A stretch of 64,000 nucleotides of DNA from Brevibacterium picturae (GTDB lineage: Bacteria > Actinomycetota > Actinomycetes > Actinomycetales > Brevibacteriaceae), in the NCBI RefSeq assembly GCF_900105045.1, contig NZ_LT629739.1, forward strand, positions 4,092,001 to 4,156,000, read 5' to 3'. The notes beneath the pieces are model-generated. The model searched no databases. It saw nothing but the letters and a program-made list of their open reading frames with translations, and was not told where the DNA came from. The translations under genes and the position numbers were made by a program. Shown one piece after another: positions 1-9,729 of this stretch; position 1 is the stretch's first letter, and each line of letters starts with the position of its first letter.

Positions 1-1
1 G

Positions 2-913
2 CAGGGCTACGACGCCAACCAGTACGGCCAGCAACCGGCCTATGCCGGTGCCGACGGTTCTTCGGACCAGTTCATCCCGGCCAACCCCAACGCGAGCTAC
101 GGATCCTATTCGGCCGGCTCGGGTAACAACACATCGAAGAACATCTGGGGCATCCTCGCGCTGATCGGCGGCATTGCCGGCATCGTGCTGTCGTTCTTCT
201 TCGGGATCGGGTTCCTGTTCGGCGCTGCCGGCTTGATCTTCGCGTTCGTCGGTCTCTCCGCGATCAAGAAGGGGCTTGCCAATAACAAGGGTATGACGAT
301 CACCGGCATGATCCTCAGCTTCGTCGCCATCCTGTTCTCGATCATCTCGGTCATCGTGACCCTGATATTCGGCGGAATGTTCATCAGTGCGTTCGACGAG
401 GCCAATGACACGCAGTCCTCGTCCGCGGCACCCGTCGCCGATCCTTCCGATCCTGCCCAGGACCCCAGCCAGGGTGCAGGCTCATCTGACGGCGGTGAAG
501 GAGCAGCACCTCCTGTCGAAGCCGGAGGAGTCGAGATCGGCACCGGTCTGACTGCTGCGGTCGCCGTGAAATCGGCCACCGCATCCGACACGGCGTCTGG
601 TGCGGACGACACCAACGGCCAGATCGCTGTTGTGACGGTGACTTTGAAGAACACTTCCGGCTCCGATATCGATACGAGCAGCGCTCAGATGTCTGCGACC
701 GATGGTGCCGGCAAGGAATATATGGACGTCTTCCAGGCTGACCAGTACAAGGCCAGCCTCGTATTCGACACAACAATTCCTGCCGGCGGCGAGAAGACCG
801 TTCAACTCGCATATGGTGTTCCTTCGTCTGAACTCGACAAGGTCCACCTGAAGCTCGCACTGGGCGAAGACCTGGGCAAGGGCAAGAACTTCGAATTCAG
901 CAAGGCCGCGTGA
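2..913 (+). CDS. DUF4190/DUF4352-like membrane protein, 5' end cut by window edge
   Basis: The reading frame is open from the second base of the window, so this is the 3' part (303 codons seen) of a longer gene; the GTG at 185 lies inside the first membrane helix and is not the start. Order seen: a Gln/Tyr/Ser/Gly-rich hydrophilic N-terminal stretch to about residue 45; two hydrophobic helices at about residues 48-80 and 95-125, with the motif GLSAIKKG between them, as in DUF4190 proteins; an acidic Ser/Pro/Ala linker; and a C-terminal beta-rich domain with a TxxxPAGG-like pattern, resembling the DUF4352 extracytoplasmic domain. This is a common architecture of actinobacterial cell-envelope proteins, probably with an exported C-terminal domain. 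No enzyme function can be assigned. It ends about 185 bp before thrS, with a strong hairpin between them. Confidence 0.75.
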   Translation, partial: QGYDANQYGQQPAYAGADGSSDQFIPANPNASYGSYSAGSGNNTSKNIWGILALIGGIAGIVLSFFFGIGFLFGAAGLIFAFVGLSAIKKGLANNKGMTITGMILSFVAILFSIISVIVTLIFGGMFISAFDEANDTQSSSAAPVADPSDPAQDPSQGAGSSDGGEGAAPPVEAGGVEIGTGLTAAVAVKSATASDTASGADDTNGQIAVVTVTLKNTSGSDIDTSSAQMSATDGAGKEYMDVFQADQYKASLVFDTTIPAGGEKTVQLAYGVPSSELDKVHLKLALGEDLGKGKNFEFSKAA

Positions 914-991
914 TGCAACTCGGGACGATGCTCCGATCCCGACAGACATAACCGGTAACAGCGCAAGCATCGACATTTGCGTATAATTCAG

Positions 992-1027
992 CAGTTGGGT
1001 GGCAGTCGTATGACTGCCACCCAACTG
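992..1027. terminator. Perfect 16-bp hairpin, probable terminator without U-tract
   Basis: Left arm 992-1007 and right arm 1012-1027 are perfectly complementary (16 bp) around a 4-nt loop (gtat). It lies 79 bp after the first gene and 71 bp before thrS. No T-run follows, as is usual for GC-rich actinobacterial hairpin terminators. A role as a protein-binding site or thrS leader element cannot be excluded. Confidence 0.65.
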
Positions 1028-1050
1028 ATTTCGCACCGCCGAATTGGTAT

Positions 1051-1056
1051 TAGACT
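1051..1056 (+). promoter_or_regulatory. Possible -10 box for thrS
   Basis: TAGACT, preceded by TATT, lies 42 nt upstream of the thrS start and just after the 992-1027 hairpin. No convincing -35 is seen at 16-19 bp. The call rests on position and the TANNNT match only. Confidence 0.35.
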
Positions 1057-1098
1057 CGAGGTGCGAGGCACCCCAACACAGACGAACGGAGAAGATCA

Positions 1099-3105
1099 GT
1101 GGCAGACAGCATTGACTGCGCGGGAGAGACCATTCCTTGGAAACAGGGACTGACCGGCACGGAGATCTTCTCCACGGACCGCACGGTCGTTGCAATGTGG
1201 CTCGACGGACAGCCTGTCGACCTCAGCCGCGAACTCGCCGCAGGTGACCAGATCGCACCGATCTCCATTGATTCCCCGGCAGGCCTCGACATCTTGCGCC
1301 ACTCGGCCGCGCACGTTACTGCTCAGGCCGTCCAGGACCTCTTCCCCGAAGCGAAGCTGGGTATCGGCCCCTACATCACCGACGGCTACTACTTCGACTT
1401 CGACGTGGCCGAGCCCTTCACCCCTGAGGACCTCAAAGCGATTCAGAAGAAGTCTGCCCAGATCGTCAAGGCCGGCCAGACCTTCAACCGTGTCGTCGTC
1501 ACCGAGGGCGAGGCGAAGGCGCGCATGGCCAACGAGCCGTACAAGCTCGAGCTCATCACGGACAAGGGCGCAGGCTCCGACGATTCGGCCTCCGTCGAGG
1601 TCGGCACCGGCGAGCTCACCGTCTACGAGAACGTCGACCGCAAGGGTGAAGTCGTCTGGCAGGACCTCTGCCGTGGCCCGCACCTGCCCACCACCAAACT
1701 GATCGGCAACGGGTTCGCCGTGACTCGCTCATCTGCGGCCTATTGGCGCGGAGATCAGGCCAATGCGAGCCTGCAGCGCGTCTACGGCACGGCCTGGGCT
1801 TCGAAAGAGGACCTCAAGGCCCACCAGGACCGTCTCGCAGAGGCAGAGCGCCGCGACCACCGCAAGATCGGTGCCGAACTCGACCTGTTCTCCTTCCCCG
1901 AAGAACTCGGCTCCGGTCTGCCCGTCTTCCACCCCAAGGGCGGAGTCATCAAACGCGAGATGGAGGACTACGTCCGCGCCCGCCACATCGAAGAGGGATT
2001 CGAGTACGTCGGCACTCCGCACATCTCGAAGGAGGCTCTCTACTACACCTCCGGGCACCTGCCGTACTACGGCGAGAACATGTTTCCGCCGATCTCCGTT
2101 GACGAGGTCCACGACGAGAACGGTGAGATCGTCAAGGAGGGCACCCCATACCGCCTCAAGGCGATGAACTGCCCAATGCACAACCTCATCTACCGTTCAC
2201 GGGGCCGTTCGTACCGTGACCTGCCGCTGCGCCTCTTCGAATTCGGCACCGTCTATCGTGACGAGGCCTCCGGAGTCGTCCACGGCCTCACCCGCGTGCG
2301 TGCCCTGACTCAGGATGACTCCCACTCCTACGTGGCGCAGGAGGACGCCGGGAAGGAGATCCGTCACCTGCTCGAATTCGTCCTCAGCCTGCTGCGTGAC
2401 TTCGGACTCGACGACTTCTACCTCGAACTCTCGACTCGCGATGAAGAGGGGAAGAAGAAGGACAAGTTCATCGGCTCGGACGAGCAGTGGGCCGAAGCCA
2501 CGCAGGTCCTCGAAGAGGTCGCGTTGGAGACCGGCCTCGAACTCGTCCCCGATCCCGGCGGAGCCGCGTTCTACGGACCCAAGGTCTCCGTCCAGGCCCG
2601 CGATGCCATCGGCCGGACCTGGCAGATGTCGACCGTGCAGCTCGACTTCAACCAGCCGGAGCGCTTCGGTCTGGAATATCAGGCCGCCGACGGTACGCGC
2701 AAACAGCCGGTGATGATCCACTCGGCGAAGTTCGGATCCATCGAACGGTTCATGGGTGTGCTCATCGAACACTATGCGGGCGCATTCCCCGTCTGGCTGG
2801 CTCCGGTCCAGGTCACCTGCATCCCGGTGGCCGAGGAGTTCAACGACTACCTCGCCGAGGTGGCAGCTCAGCTCAAGGCTGCCGGCGTTCGCGTCGAGAT
2901 CGACGACAGTGACGATCGGTTCCCGAAGAAGATCCGGAATGCCTCGAAGTCGAAGGTTCCCTTCGTGCTCATCGCCGGTGGAGAAGACCGCGACGCCGGC
3001 GCCGTGTCGTTCCGTTTCCGCAACGGTGAGCAGGACAACGGCGTATCGGTCGCCGAGGCTGTCACCAGGATCGTCGAATCCGTCGAAACCAAGGCCCAGG
3101 TATGA
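1099..3105 (+). CDS. thrS: Threonyl-tRNA synthetase
   Basis: Charges tRNA-Thr with threonine in the cytoplasm. The 668-residue length fits bacterial ThrRS. A GTG start at 1099 follows a GGAGAA motif at about 1088-1093. Regions in order: an N-terminal TGS-like region to about residue 60; the editing domain with HSAAH near residues 72-77 and an acidic YFDFD patch; the class II catalytic core with the zinc-binding segment AMNCPMHN near residue 356 (Cys of the Zn site); motif 2 around [16 protein letters not shown]; and a C-terminal anticodon-binding domain. The stop overlaps the start of the HIT gene by 4 nt (ATGA), so the two are translationally coupled. I saw no T-box in the 185-bp leader. Confidence 0.97.
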   Translation: MADSIDCAGETIPWKQGLTGTEIFSTDRTVVAMWLDGQPVDLSRELAAGDQIAPISIDSPAGLDILRHSAAHVTAQAVQDLFPEAKLGIGPYITDGYYFDFDVAEPFTPEDLKAIQKKSAQIVKAGQTFNRVVVTEGEAKARMANEPYKLELITDKGAGSDDSASVEVGTGELTVYENVDRKGEVVWQDLCRGPHLPTTKLIGNGFAVTRSSAAYWRGDQANASLQRVYGTAWASKEDLKAHQDRLAEAERRDHRKIGAELDLFSFPEELGSGLPVFHPKGGVIKREMEDYVRARHIEEGFEYVGTPHISKEALYYTSGHLPYYGENMFPPISVDEVHDENGEIVKEGTPYRLKAMNCPMHNLIYRSRGRSYRDLPLRLFEFGTVYRDEASGVVHGLTRVRALTQDDSHSYVAQEDAGKEIRHLLEFVLSLLRDFGLDDFYLELSTRDEEGKKKDKFIGSDEQWAEATQVLEEVALETGLELVPDPGGAAFYGPKVSVQARDAIGRTWQMSTVQLDFNQPERFGLEYQAADGTRKQPVMIHSAKFGSIERFMGVLIEHYAGAFPVWLAPVQVTCIPVAEEFNDYLAEVAAQLKAAGVRVEIDDSDDRFPKKIRNASKSKVPFVLIAGGEDRDAGAVSFRFRNGEQDNGVSVAEAVTRIVESVETKAQV

Positions 3106-3701
3106 CCCAGGACCCACACAACCACCTCGGCGAGGGCGGCTCCGATCATTTCGGAGGCATGCCCGAGCCCGAGGCGGCTGCGGGCTTTCCGGGTGAGCCC
3201 GATGGCTTCCAGAGGCTGTGGACACCGCATCGGATGGTCTACATCGGGGGACAGGACAAGCCCAAGGATTCGGGAATCTCCGAGTGCCCGTTCTGCAGCG
3301 CACCGACGAAGTCCGATGAACAGGGCCTGATCGTCGCCCGCGGTGACGAGGTGTACGCGGTGCTCAACCTGTACCCGTACAACCCGGGCCACCTCCTCAT
3401 CTGCCCCTACCGGCACGTCGCGGACTACACGGACCTCAGTGAATCGGAGACAGCGGAACTCGCGCGTTTTTCGCAGAAGGCGATGACCGTGATCCGCGCC
3501 GTCTCATCCCCGGACGGATTCAACCTGGGAATGAACCAAGGACCCGTTGCAGGTGCCGGAATCGCCGCGCACCTGCATCAGCACATTGTGCCCAGATGGG
3601 GTGGGGACTCGAACTTCCTCCCCGTCGTGGCACAGACCAAAGCTCTGCCGCAGGTGCACGCCGATGTGCAGGCAGCGCTGTCAAAGGAATGGAACAGATG
3701 A
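3102..3701 (+). CDS. HIT family nucleotide hydrolase/phosphorylase (Ap4A phosphorylase-like)
   Basis: A histidine-triad protein of 199 residues. The HIT signature is H157-L-H159-Q-H161, the middle His being the expected nucleophile, and a CPFC pair at residues 62-65 probably binds zinc. The position directly after thrS matches the mycobacterial order, where the orthologous HIT protein (Rv2613c) is an Ap4A phosphorylase; Ap4A is a by-product of aminoacyl-tRNA synthetases, so the pairing makes sense. The substrate here is inferred. The start ATG at 3102 overlaps the thrS stop, and the stop overlaps the next gene's ATG at 3698. It has an N-terminal extension of about 40 residues rich in Gly/Pro/Asp before the core. 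Confidence 0.88.
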   Translation: MTQDPHNHLGEGGSDHFGGMPEPEAAAGFPGEPDGFQRLWTPHRMVYIGGQDKPKDSGISECPFCSAPTKSDEQGLIVARGDEVYAVLNLYPYNPGHLLICPYRHVADYTDLSESETAELARFSQKAMTVIRAVSSPDGFNLGMNQGPVAGAGIAAHLHQHIVPRWGGDSNFLPVVAQTKALPQVHADVQAALSKEWNR

Positions 3702-5737
3702 ATCCCGAAGATCTCGACTCCCTCGCCGAATACTCCTCCCCACTGCTGCGCGGCAGCGAAGCCGTCATCACGATCACCCGCCCCGACCTGGAGTCCAACA
3801 GCTACCTCTCGCAGCTGTTCGCGCTGTCGGGGGAGTCCTCAAGGCGGCTGACCCACAATTGGCGGGACTCTGCCCCCGAAGTTCACAGCAGTTGGTCCGG
3901 CTACCTCAGCGCAGGTAAGAAGGAGTCCGGGCAACTGTACGTCGGCTCCTGCCTCGAAACGGCTCATCGGATCACGGACAATCACCTCGGCGTCTCCGAG
4001 TTCGCGCTCGATGACGCAGGCGCACGGGCGCTCTATGTCGCACGGGTGGCCGAGCCGGGACGCTACGGCCAGGACGACGACATTCCCGCCGGTGAGGAAG
4101 CGCCACGGCGAATCACCTCGGCGGCCTATCTCAGCAATGGGCTCGGGTACACGAATGACCGTCCGGCACGGGCCTTCCTCGTCGATCTCGTCGAACCCGG
4201 ACTCGGGAAATCCGGCATCACCGGAGGTGCCGAAGTTCCGTTGTCGACGCTCCTGGAGACCCCGGAGTCCGATGTCCGCGACCCCCAGTTCTCGCCGAGT
4301 GGAGACCGGGTCAGTGTGATCTCCTCACTCGCACCCGACCAGGGTGAGCCCGACCTGCGCTCGACCGTGTGGGTGCTTGGCGGCTCGAGTCCGGAGGCCC
4401 TGACGCTGCCGCGGATGAGCGTGAACCTGCACCGATGGATCGACGACGAGACAGTGCTGCTCGTCGGCAACGAACTGACCCGGGACGAACTCGACTTCGT
4501 CGGGCAGATGCCGGGACTCTTCGTCCACGATACGACTCAGGGCACGACACGGCGCCTGACCGACCCGGAGACCGTCGCGGTCGCCTCGATCCGGCCTCAA
4601 ATCGTCGGCCACGGCATCGACGGCTCAGTCCTGGCCGATGCTTGTGTCATCGCTGCGGTGGACACGGATGGTGCCTGTCGGATCATTTCGATCGACCTGG
4701 CGGCTGAGAACCGTGTGCTGGGCGAACTGGATTTCCTCACCGACGACACGGCCGTCGTCAACGGCTTCGACGTCGACGGGGGCAGCCTCGTCTGGACAGG
4801 GGAGACGCCCACGAACCCTGCCGTCCTCAACCGGGTCCGGATCTCCGACAGCGGCGCGCCAGTCACGGACAGTGGCGCCGCAGTCACGGACGGCGCGACG
4901 GTCAGGGCTCATCCGGCGCCCGCGAATTCCGTCCTCCCGCAGCTCCTCCGCGTCGACGGTGAGGGTGGGTCCATCACCGGGTGGGTGGCGAAGCCGACTG
5001 GTCAGGGACCGTTCCCCGTCATCCTCAATATCCACGGTGGGCCGTTTGCCCAGTACACGCACGGGTGGTTCGACGAAACCCAGGTGCTCACCTCGGCGGG
5101 ATATGCCGTGGTCTACGCGAACCCGAGAGGCTCCGGCGGCCGCACCCGTGCATGGGGGACTGCGGTGCAGGGGAACATGGCGGCCCCGGCGATGGCCGAC
5201 GTCCTCGCGGTGCTCGACCACGCGCTGGCCGGCGATTCCCAGCTCGACCCCAGCCGCCTCGGCGTCCAAGGCGGTTCCTACGGTGGTTATCTCACTGCGA
5301 TGATCACGGCCAATGATCATCGTTTCCGGGCGGCGATCGTCGAACGCGGCTACCTCGATCCCGACAGCTTCGTCGGCACCTCCGATATCGGCCGGTTCTT
5401 CACTGAGGAATACACCACACGTGACCGGCAGGCCATTGCCCAGCAGTCCCCGTTGGCGCACGCCTCGCAGGTGCGCACACCCAGCCTGGTGATGCATTCG
5501 GAACTCGACTTCCGCTGTCCGCTCGAACAGGCTCAGCAGTACTATGCCGCACTGCAGCGGGCCGGTGTGGACACCGAGCTGCTCATCTTCCCGGGGGAGA
5601 ACCACGAGCTGTCCCGTTCGGGCCAGCCTCGGCATCGTCGGCAGCGCTTCGAAGCGATGCTCGACTGGTGGGATCAGCATCTGGGCGGGGACGTCGATGC
5701 GAATCTCGACGATCCGACCACCTCGGGGATCCGCTGA
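3698..5737 (+). CDS. S9 family prolyl oligopeptidase-type serine peptidase
   Basis: An alpha/beta-hydrolase peptidase of 679 residues (S9C-like acylaminoacyl/dipeptidyl peptidase family). The start is set at ATG 3698 because AGGA at 3685-3688 sits 9 nt upstream and the codon overlaps the HIT stop (ATGA); longer in-frame starts lie inside the HIT gene. The N-terminal two thirds look like an irregular beta-propeller with TolB-like strands (SPSGDRVSVIS). The C-terminal hydrolase domain has the nucleophile in GGSYGGY (Ser527), Asp604 in HSELDF and His636 in GENHEL, in the order and spacing of the family. No signal peptide is seen, so it is probably cytoplasmic. Its physiological peptide substrate cannot be told from sequence. 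Confidence 0.9.
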   Translation: MNPEDLDSLAEYSSPLLRGSEAVITITRPDLESNSYLSQLFALSGESSRRLTHNWRDSAPEVHSSWSGYLSAGKKESGQLYVGSCLETAHRITDNHLGVSEFALDDAGARALYVARVAEPGRYGQDDDIPAGEEAPRRITSAAYLSNGLGYTNDRPARAFLVDLVEPGLGKSGITGGAEVPLSTLLETPESDVRDPQFSPSGDRVSVISSLAPDQGEPDLRSTVWVLGGSSPEALTLPRMSVNLHRWIDDETVLLVGNELTRDELDFVGQMPGLFVHDTTQGTTRRLTDPETVAVASIRPQIVGHGIDGSVLADACVIAAVDTDGACRIISIDLAAENRVLGELDFLTDDTAVVNGFDVDGGSLVWTGETPTNPAVLNRVRISDSGAPVTDSGAAVTDGATVRAHPAPANSVLPQLLRVDGEGGSITGWVAKPTGQGPFPVILNIHGGPFAQYTHGWFDETQVLTSAGYAVVYANPRGSGGRTRAWGTAVQGNMAAPAMADVLAVLDHALAGDSQLDPSRLGVQGGSYGGYLTAMITANDHRFRAAIVERGYLDPDSFVGTSDIGRFFTEEYTTRDRQAIAQQSPLAHASQVRTPSLVMHSELDFRCPLEQAQQYYAALQRAGVDTELLIFPGENHELSRSGQPRHRRQRFEAMLDWWDQHLGGDVDANLDDPTTSGIR

Positions 5738-5892
5738 ACCGATGACCAGCTCATCCGCCTCCGAGGCGTTCACCCTGCCCCACCTGACCCGGGCCAGATC
5801 TCGGCGCCGGTCGGTGATTCGTCACAGTGCATCCCACCGGCTTGGTCGCTTGGGCACTTCCCGATATTGTTCTGTCGGTGACGATTGCGGTC

Positions 5893-5921
5893 TTGCCGAT
5901 TGCTTGCCGCTTCACTATTCT
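5893..5921 (+). promoter_or_regulatory. Candidate promoter of the Nudix gene
   Basis: TTGCCG (5893-5898), a 17-bp spacer and TATTCT (5916-5921) make a good sigma-70-type match. Transcription would start near 5928, about 34 nt before the chosen Nudix ATG at 5962, which supports that start over longer in-frame ones. The rest of the 224-bp gap 5738-5961 holds nothing else I can support. Confidence 0.5.
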
Positions 5922-5961
5922 GCACAAACTGCGTCCGTCCATCGTCAACTCCTGGAGAACC

Positions 5962-6441
5962 ATGAAACCTCGTAAAGCCTCACGGGTCGTATTACTCAAT
6001 GAGCGCGACGAGGTTCTCCTGATTCGAGCGCGTGACCTGCTCACGCCCACGCACCAGTGGTGGATGACGTGCGGCGGCGGTTCCGAGCTGGGTGAGTCGG
6101 CGGCTCAGACCGCGGCCCGTGAACTCGCCGAGGAGACCGGACTGGAATGCGAACCCGGCGAACTCATCGGCCCGTTGGCGACTCGCGACGAAGTCTTCGA
6201 ATTCACGGAGAAATCGCTGCATCAGCACGAGACCTACTTCGCATTCCGCACGAATGAGGACATCGAACTCGAGGACGCTGTCTGGACGGACATCGAGAAG
6301 CGCAGCCTGCTCGAATTCCGGTGGTGGTCCCGCGAAGAGCTGATGGCCACGACCGAGACGATCTATCCGAAGGATCTGCTCAACCTCATGGATCTCGTCA
6401 CGGCGGGCTCTGTGCCCGACGTGCCCCTCGTCATCGACTGA
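5962..6441 (+). CDS. Nudix hydrolase
   Basis: A 159-residue cytoplasmic Nudix protein. The Nudix box is complete: G-x5-E-x7-R-E-L-x-E-E-x-G-L, from GGSELGE through RELAEETGL at about residues 39-61, providing the metal-binding glutamates. The family hydrolyses nucleoside diphosphates linked to another group; the substrate is not readable from sequence. The start ATG 5962 has GGAG at 5954-5957 and a promoter just upstream; reading from 5827 would add a poor hydrophobic extension. In Mycobacterium a Nudix gene also lies between the thrS-HIT end and yebC, so this may be the remnant of that conserved order. It is followed by yebC after 42 bp. Confidence 0.88.
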   Translation: MKPRKASRVVLLNERDEVLLIRARDLLTPTHQWWMTCGGGSELGESAAQTAARELAEETGLECEPGELIGPLATRDEVFEFTEKSLHQHETYFAFRTNEDIELEDAVWTDIEKRSLLEFRWWSREELMATTETIYPKDLLNLMDLVTAGSVPDVPLVID

Positions 6442-6483
6442 GCGTATAGACTCTAGGGGCTGTATCTATAGGAAGGAACACCA

Positions 6484-7236
6484 GTGTCAGGTCATTCCAA
6501 GTGGGCAACGACTAAACACAAAAAGGCCGCCATCGATTCGAAGCGGGCCAAGCTCTTCGCCAAGCTGATCAAGAACATCGAGGTTGCCGCTCGCAACGGT
6601 GGGGCTGATCTCGAAGGCAACCCGACGCTGTTCGACGCCGTTCAGAAGGCGAAGAAGAACTCGGTTCCCGCCGACAACATCACCCGTGCGGTCAAGCGCG
6701 GCGGTGGCCTCGACGGTTCCGCCGTGAACTACGAGAACATCCTGTACGAGGGCTACGCAGCCGGCGGTGTGGCCCTGCTCATCGAGTGTCTGACCGACAA
6801 CCGCAACCGTGCAGCCTCAGAGGTCCGTGTGGCCGTCACACGCAACGGCGGCACCATGGCAGACCCCGGATCGGTGACGTACAACTTCAACCGCAAGGGT
6901 GTCATCATCGTTCCCGCAGAAGGGACCGATGAGGACTCGATCGTCATGGCCACCCTGGACGCCGGTGCTGAAGAGGTCAAGGACGAGGGCGAGACCTTTG
7001 AGATCATCTGTGAGGCAACCGACCTGGTGGACGTGCGCACTGCACTCGTCGATGCAGGCATCGACTACGACTCGGCAGAGGCATCCTTCGTACCCGGAAT
7101 CGAAGTCAGCTTGGATGCGGACACTGCCAGCAAGGTCTTCAACCTCATCGATGCGCTCGAAGACAGTGATGAGGTTCAGAATGTCTACTCGAACGCTGAC
7201 GTCAGTGACGAGGTTCTCGCCGAACTTGATTCCTGA
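6484..7236 (+). CDS. yebC: YebC/PmpR family protein
   Basis: A 250-residue member of the YebC/PmpR family, opening with the hallmark [13 protein letters not shown]. The family was long annotated as transcriptional regulators; YebC-type proteins have more recently been linked to relieving ribosome stalling. The GTG start at 6484 has a strong AGGAAGG site just upstream (about 6470-6476). A TATAGACT -10-like sequence at 6445-6452 may be a promoter. Its stop overlaps the ruvC ATG by one base (TGATG), so it is coupled to the Holliday junction genes, the usual arrangement in actinobacteria. Confidence 0.95.
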   Translation: MSGHSKWATTKHKKAAIDSKRAKLFAKLIKNIEVAARNGGADLEGNPTLFDAVQKAKKNSVPADNITRAVKRGGGLDGSAVNYENILYEGYAAGGVALLIECLTDNRNRAASEVRVAVTRNGGTMADPGSVTYNFNRKGVIIVPAEGTDEDSIVMATLDAGAEEVKDEGETFEIICEATDLVDVRTALVDAGIDYDSAEASFVPGIEVSLDADTASKVFNLIDALEDSDEVQNVYSNADVSDEVLAELDS

Positions 7237-7832
7237 TGAGAATCCTCGGTGTTGATCCCGGTCTGACCCGGTGCGGGCTCGGTGTCATCGACACCCTGTC
7301 CGCCCGCAAGGCCAGAATGATCTCCGTCGACGTGCTGCGGACACCGTCCACGGACTCGGTGGACCTGCGTCTGGGCGCCCTCGCCGAGGCGTTCGACAGC
7401 TGGATGGACACCTATCGTCCCGATGTCGTGGCGATCGAGCGCGTATTCGCCCGCAACGACGTCTCCACGATCATGGGCACCGCCCAGGTCTCCGGCCTGA
7501 CCATGGGACTTGCCGCCAGGCGCGGACTGCCGGTGGCGATGCACACCCCCTCAGAGGTCAAAGCCGCCATCACCGGCTCGGGACGAGCAGACAAGAAACA
7601 GGTCACGAACATGGTGACCCGGATACTCGAGCTCGACGCGCCGCCGAAACCAGCGGATGCGGCCGACGCCCTGGCGATTGCGATCTGCCACTCGTGGCGC
7701 GGAGCACTCAGTGCACAGTCGACCCCCGGTGCGAACAAAGACCTGAATGAACGCAAGAGCGGCGGACGCCAAGGCACAGGTCTGACGAAGGCACAGGAGC
7801 AGTGGGCCAAGGCCCTTCGCAACGCTAAGTAG
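7236..7832 (+). CDS. ruvC: Holliday junction endodeoxyribonuclease RuvC
   Basis: Resolves Holliday junctions by paired nicking as a dimer together with RuvAB. The four acidic catalytic residues are visible: Asp7 (ILGVDPG), Glu68 (AIERVF), Asp141 and Asp144 (PADAADALA). The length is 198 residues, with a basic C-terminal tail of about 40 residues beyond the core. ATG 7236 overlaps the yebC stop by one base. A 140-bp gap separates it from ruvA. Confidence 0.96.
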   Translation: MRILGVDPGLTRCGLGVIDTLSARKARMISVDVLRTPSTDSVDLRLGALAEAFDSWMDTYRPDVVAIERVFARNDVSTIMGTAQVSGLTMGLAARRGLPVAMHTPSEVKAAITGSGRADKKQVTNMVTRILELDAPPKPADAADALAIAICHSWRGALSAQSTPGANKDLNERKSGGRQGTGLTKAQEQWAKALRNAK

Positions 7833-7972
7833 GCATGCTCGCATCTGCCGGCTGGCCGGCGACATCACCGCGACGGGACTGAGCCTTGGTATCGTCGGTA
7901 TGTCGAGTCGGGCGCTCCGACACGAGCTGATAGCCTGGATTCGTACATGTGTTCCCACTTGAAAGGCAGACC

Positions 7973-8569
7973 GTGATCAGTTTTCTCAGCGGTACGGTCC
8001 ATCGCATCGCAGCTGACCACCTCGTCATTCTCACCTATGGTGTCGGACGCAAAGTCAACGTCACACCGGATACCCTTTCAAGCACTCGTCACGGTGCGGA
8101 TATCGAACTCGTGACCACCCTGGTCGTCCGTGAAGACTCCATGACCCTGTTCGGTTTCGGGACCGAAGACGAAAACCATACCTTCGAGGTTCTGCTGTCG
8201 ATCTCCGGAATCGGTCCACGATTGGCGATGGCGATTCTGTCGGTGATGGGGCCGGACGAACTCGCTGCCGCGATTTCAAATCAGGATGCCAATGCGCTGA
8301 CTCGCGTCCCGGGTATCGGCAAGAAGGGCGCTTCCCGAATCATCCTCGAACTCGAGAACAAACTGCCGAAGCTCGCCGCATCTGAGCCGGGGCCGCAGCT
8401 GTCGTTCGGTGGGGCGAATCAGCAGGTCGTCGATGCGCTGGTCGGTCTTGGATGGAAAGAGGCTCAAGCCGCTGACGTCGTGCAGGAAGTGGTCAAGGAT
8501 CTCGGCCAGAATGCTGGCACATCGACGCTGCTGAAGGCCGCTCTCAAGGTTCTGGGTGCCAGGAAGTGA
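7973..8569 (+). CDS. ruvA: Holliday junction branch migration protein RuvA
   Basis: The tetrameric junction-binding partner of RuvB. It is 198 residues long from GTG 7973, which has GAAAGG at 7961-7966 as SD; a start at 7949 would add eight residues absent from the family. Seen are an N-terminal OB-fold ([11 protein letters not shown]), a helix-hairpin-helix region with [13 protein letters not shown] and [13 protein letters not shown] at about residues 70-125, and a C-terminal RuvB-contacting domain ([12 protein letters not shown]). The stop overlaps the ruvB GTG (GTGA). Confidence 0.96.
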   Translation: MISFLSGTVHRIAADHLVILTYGVGRKVNVTPDTLSSTRHGADIELVTTLVVREDSMTLFGFGTEDENHTFEVLLSISGIGPRLAMAILSVMGPDELAAAISNQDANALTRVPGIGKKGASRIILELENKLPKLAASEPGPQLSFGGANQQVVDALVGLGWKEAQAADVVQEVVKDLGQNAGTSTLLKAALKVLGARK

Positions 8570-9648
8570 CGAGTTCTTCTGACGGCGGGAACGCCTCCTA
8601 CGAAATGGACTTCGGCGATCAGAACCTGACGGGTGCCGAAGAGGAACGCTTGGTCTCGGGCCGCGCCGAAACAGCTGAACAGGACGCGGAAGCCGCCCTT
8701 AGACCCAAGGGCCTCCAGGACTTCATCGGCCAGCCACAGGTCCGCGAGCAGCTTTCACTGGTCCTCGATGCTGCGAAGGCGCGACACAGGGCCCCTGACC
8801 ACGTGCTGCTCTCTGGACCTCCCGGACTGGGCAAGACGACCCTGGCAATGATCATCGCGCATGAGATGCAGTCCAGTCTGCGCGTGACGTCCGGTCCGGC
8901 AGTGCAGCACGCGGGGGATCTTGCAGCGATCCTCTCCTCCCTGGAGGAAGGCGAAGTCCTATTCGTCGACGAGATCCATCGGATGGCTCGCGCCGCCGAG
9001 GAGATGCTCTATGTCGCGATGGAGGATTTCCGTGTCGACGTCATCGTCGGCAAGGGACCCGGTGCCACAGCAATCCCACTGGACCTTCCCCATTTCACGC
9101 TGGTCGGAGCGACAACTCGCTCCGGGCTCCTTCCTGCCCCTCTGCGAGACCGTTTCGGCTTCACCGGACTCCTGGACTTCTACTCCAGCAGCGATCTCCT
9201 GACCGTTCTGAAACGGTCGGCGCACATGCTCGGAATCGAAGCAGACCTTGCGGGCCTGAAAGAGATCTCTACCCGCTCTCGCGGAACTCCGCGCGTTGCG
9301 AACCGGCTTCTGCGCAGGGTCAGAGACTGGGCGCAGGTACGCGGCACGGGCGTCATCGACGAAGCCGCAGCACTCGCTGCGCTCACGGTCTACGAAGTCG
9401 ACGAACTCGGCCTGGATCGTCTTGACCGTTCTGTGCTGCAAGTGCTGTGCAAACGCTTCGCCGGAGGGCCGGTCGGTCTCGGAACCATTGCAGTGTCCGT
9501 CGGAGAAGAGGCCGATACCGTCGAAACCGTATCGGAACCCTACCTTGTGCGAGAAGGACTGATCAGTCGCACGCCGCGGGGTCGGGTCGCGACGTCCGCG
9601 GCCTGGAAGCACCTGGGAATGCAGATCCCAGCAAACTATGAGTTCTGA
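8566..9648 (+). CDS. ruvB: Holliday junction branch migration helicase RuvB
   Basis: A hexameric AAA+ motor that drives branch migration on RuvA-bound junctions. It is 360 residues long with Walker [10 protein letters not shown] at about 84-92, Walker B FVDEIHRM near 134, sensor residues in [18 protein letters not shown], and a C-terminal winged helix ([16 protein letters not shown]). The GTG start at 8566 overlaps the ruvA stop. The N-terminal extension of about 45 residues before the conserved [12 protein letters not shown] is acidic and longer than in E. coli. Confidence 0.97.
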   Translation: MTSSSDGGNASYEMDFGDQNLTGAEEERLVSGRAETAEQDAEAALRPKGLQDFIGQPQVREQLSLVLDAAKARHRAPDHVLLSGPPGLGKTTLAMIIAHEMQSSLRVTSGPAVQHAGDLAAILSSLEEGEVLFVDEIHRMARAAEEMLYVAMEDFRVDVIVGKGPGATAIPLDLPHFTLVGATTRSGLLPAPLRDRFGFTGLLDFYSSSDLLTVLKRSAHMLGIEADLAGLKEISTRSRGTPRVANRLLRRVRDWAQVRGTGVIDEAAALAALTVYEVDELGLDRLDRSVLQVLCKRFAGGPVGLGTIAVSVGEEADTVETVSEPYLVREGLISRTPRGRVATSAAWKHLGMQIPANYEF

Positions 9649-9729
9649 TCCGGGCAATTGAGTTCGCCTTGAGTACTGACGACGAACTAAGGTAGTGGAC
9701 TGGTTCATTCTTATGAAAGGTAGATACCT

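Noticed and set aside
914-1098. T-box riboswitch before thrS
   Set aside because: No T-box sequence or specifier stem found; only a plain hairpin and a weak -10.
5742-5975. A 77-residue open frame four bases after the S9 peptidase stop
   Set aside because: It would be well placed for coupling, but it is Ser/Arg-rich, has no SD, covers the good Nudix promoter and its start, and matches nothing I recognise.
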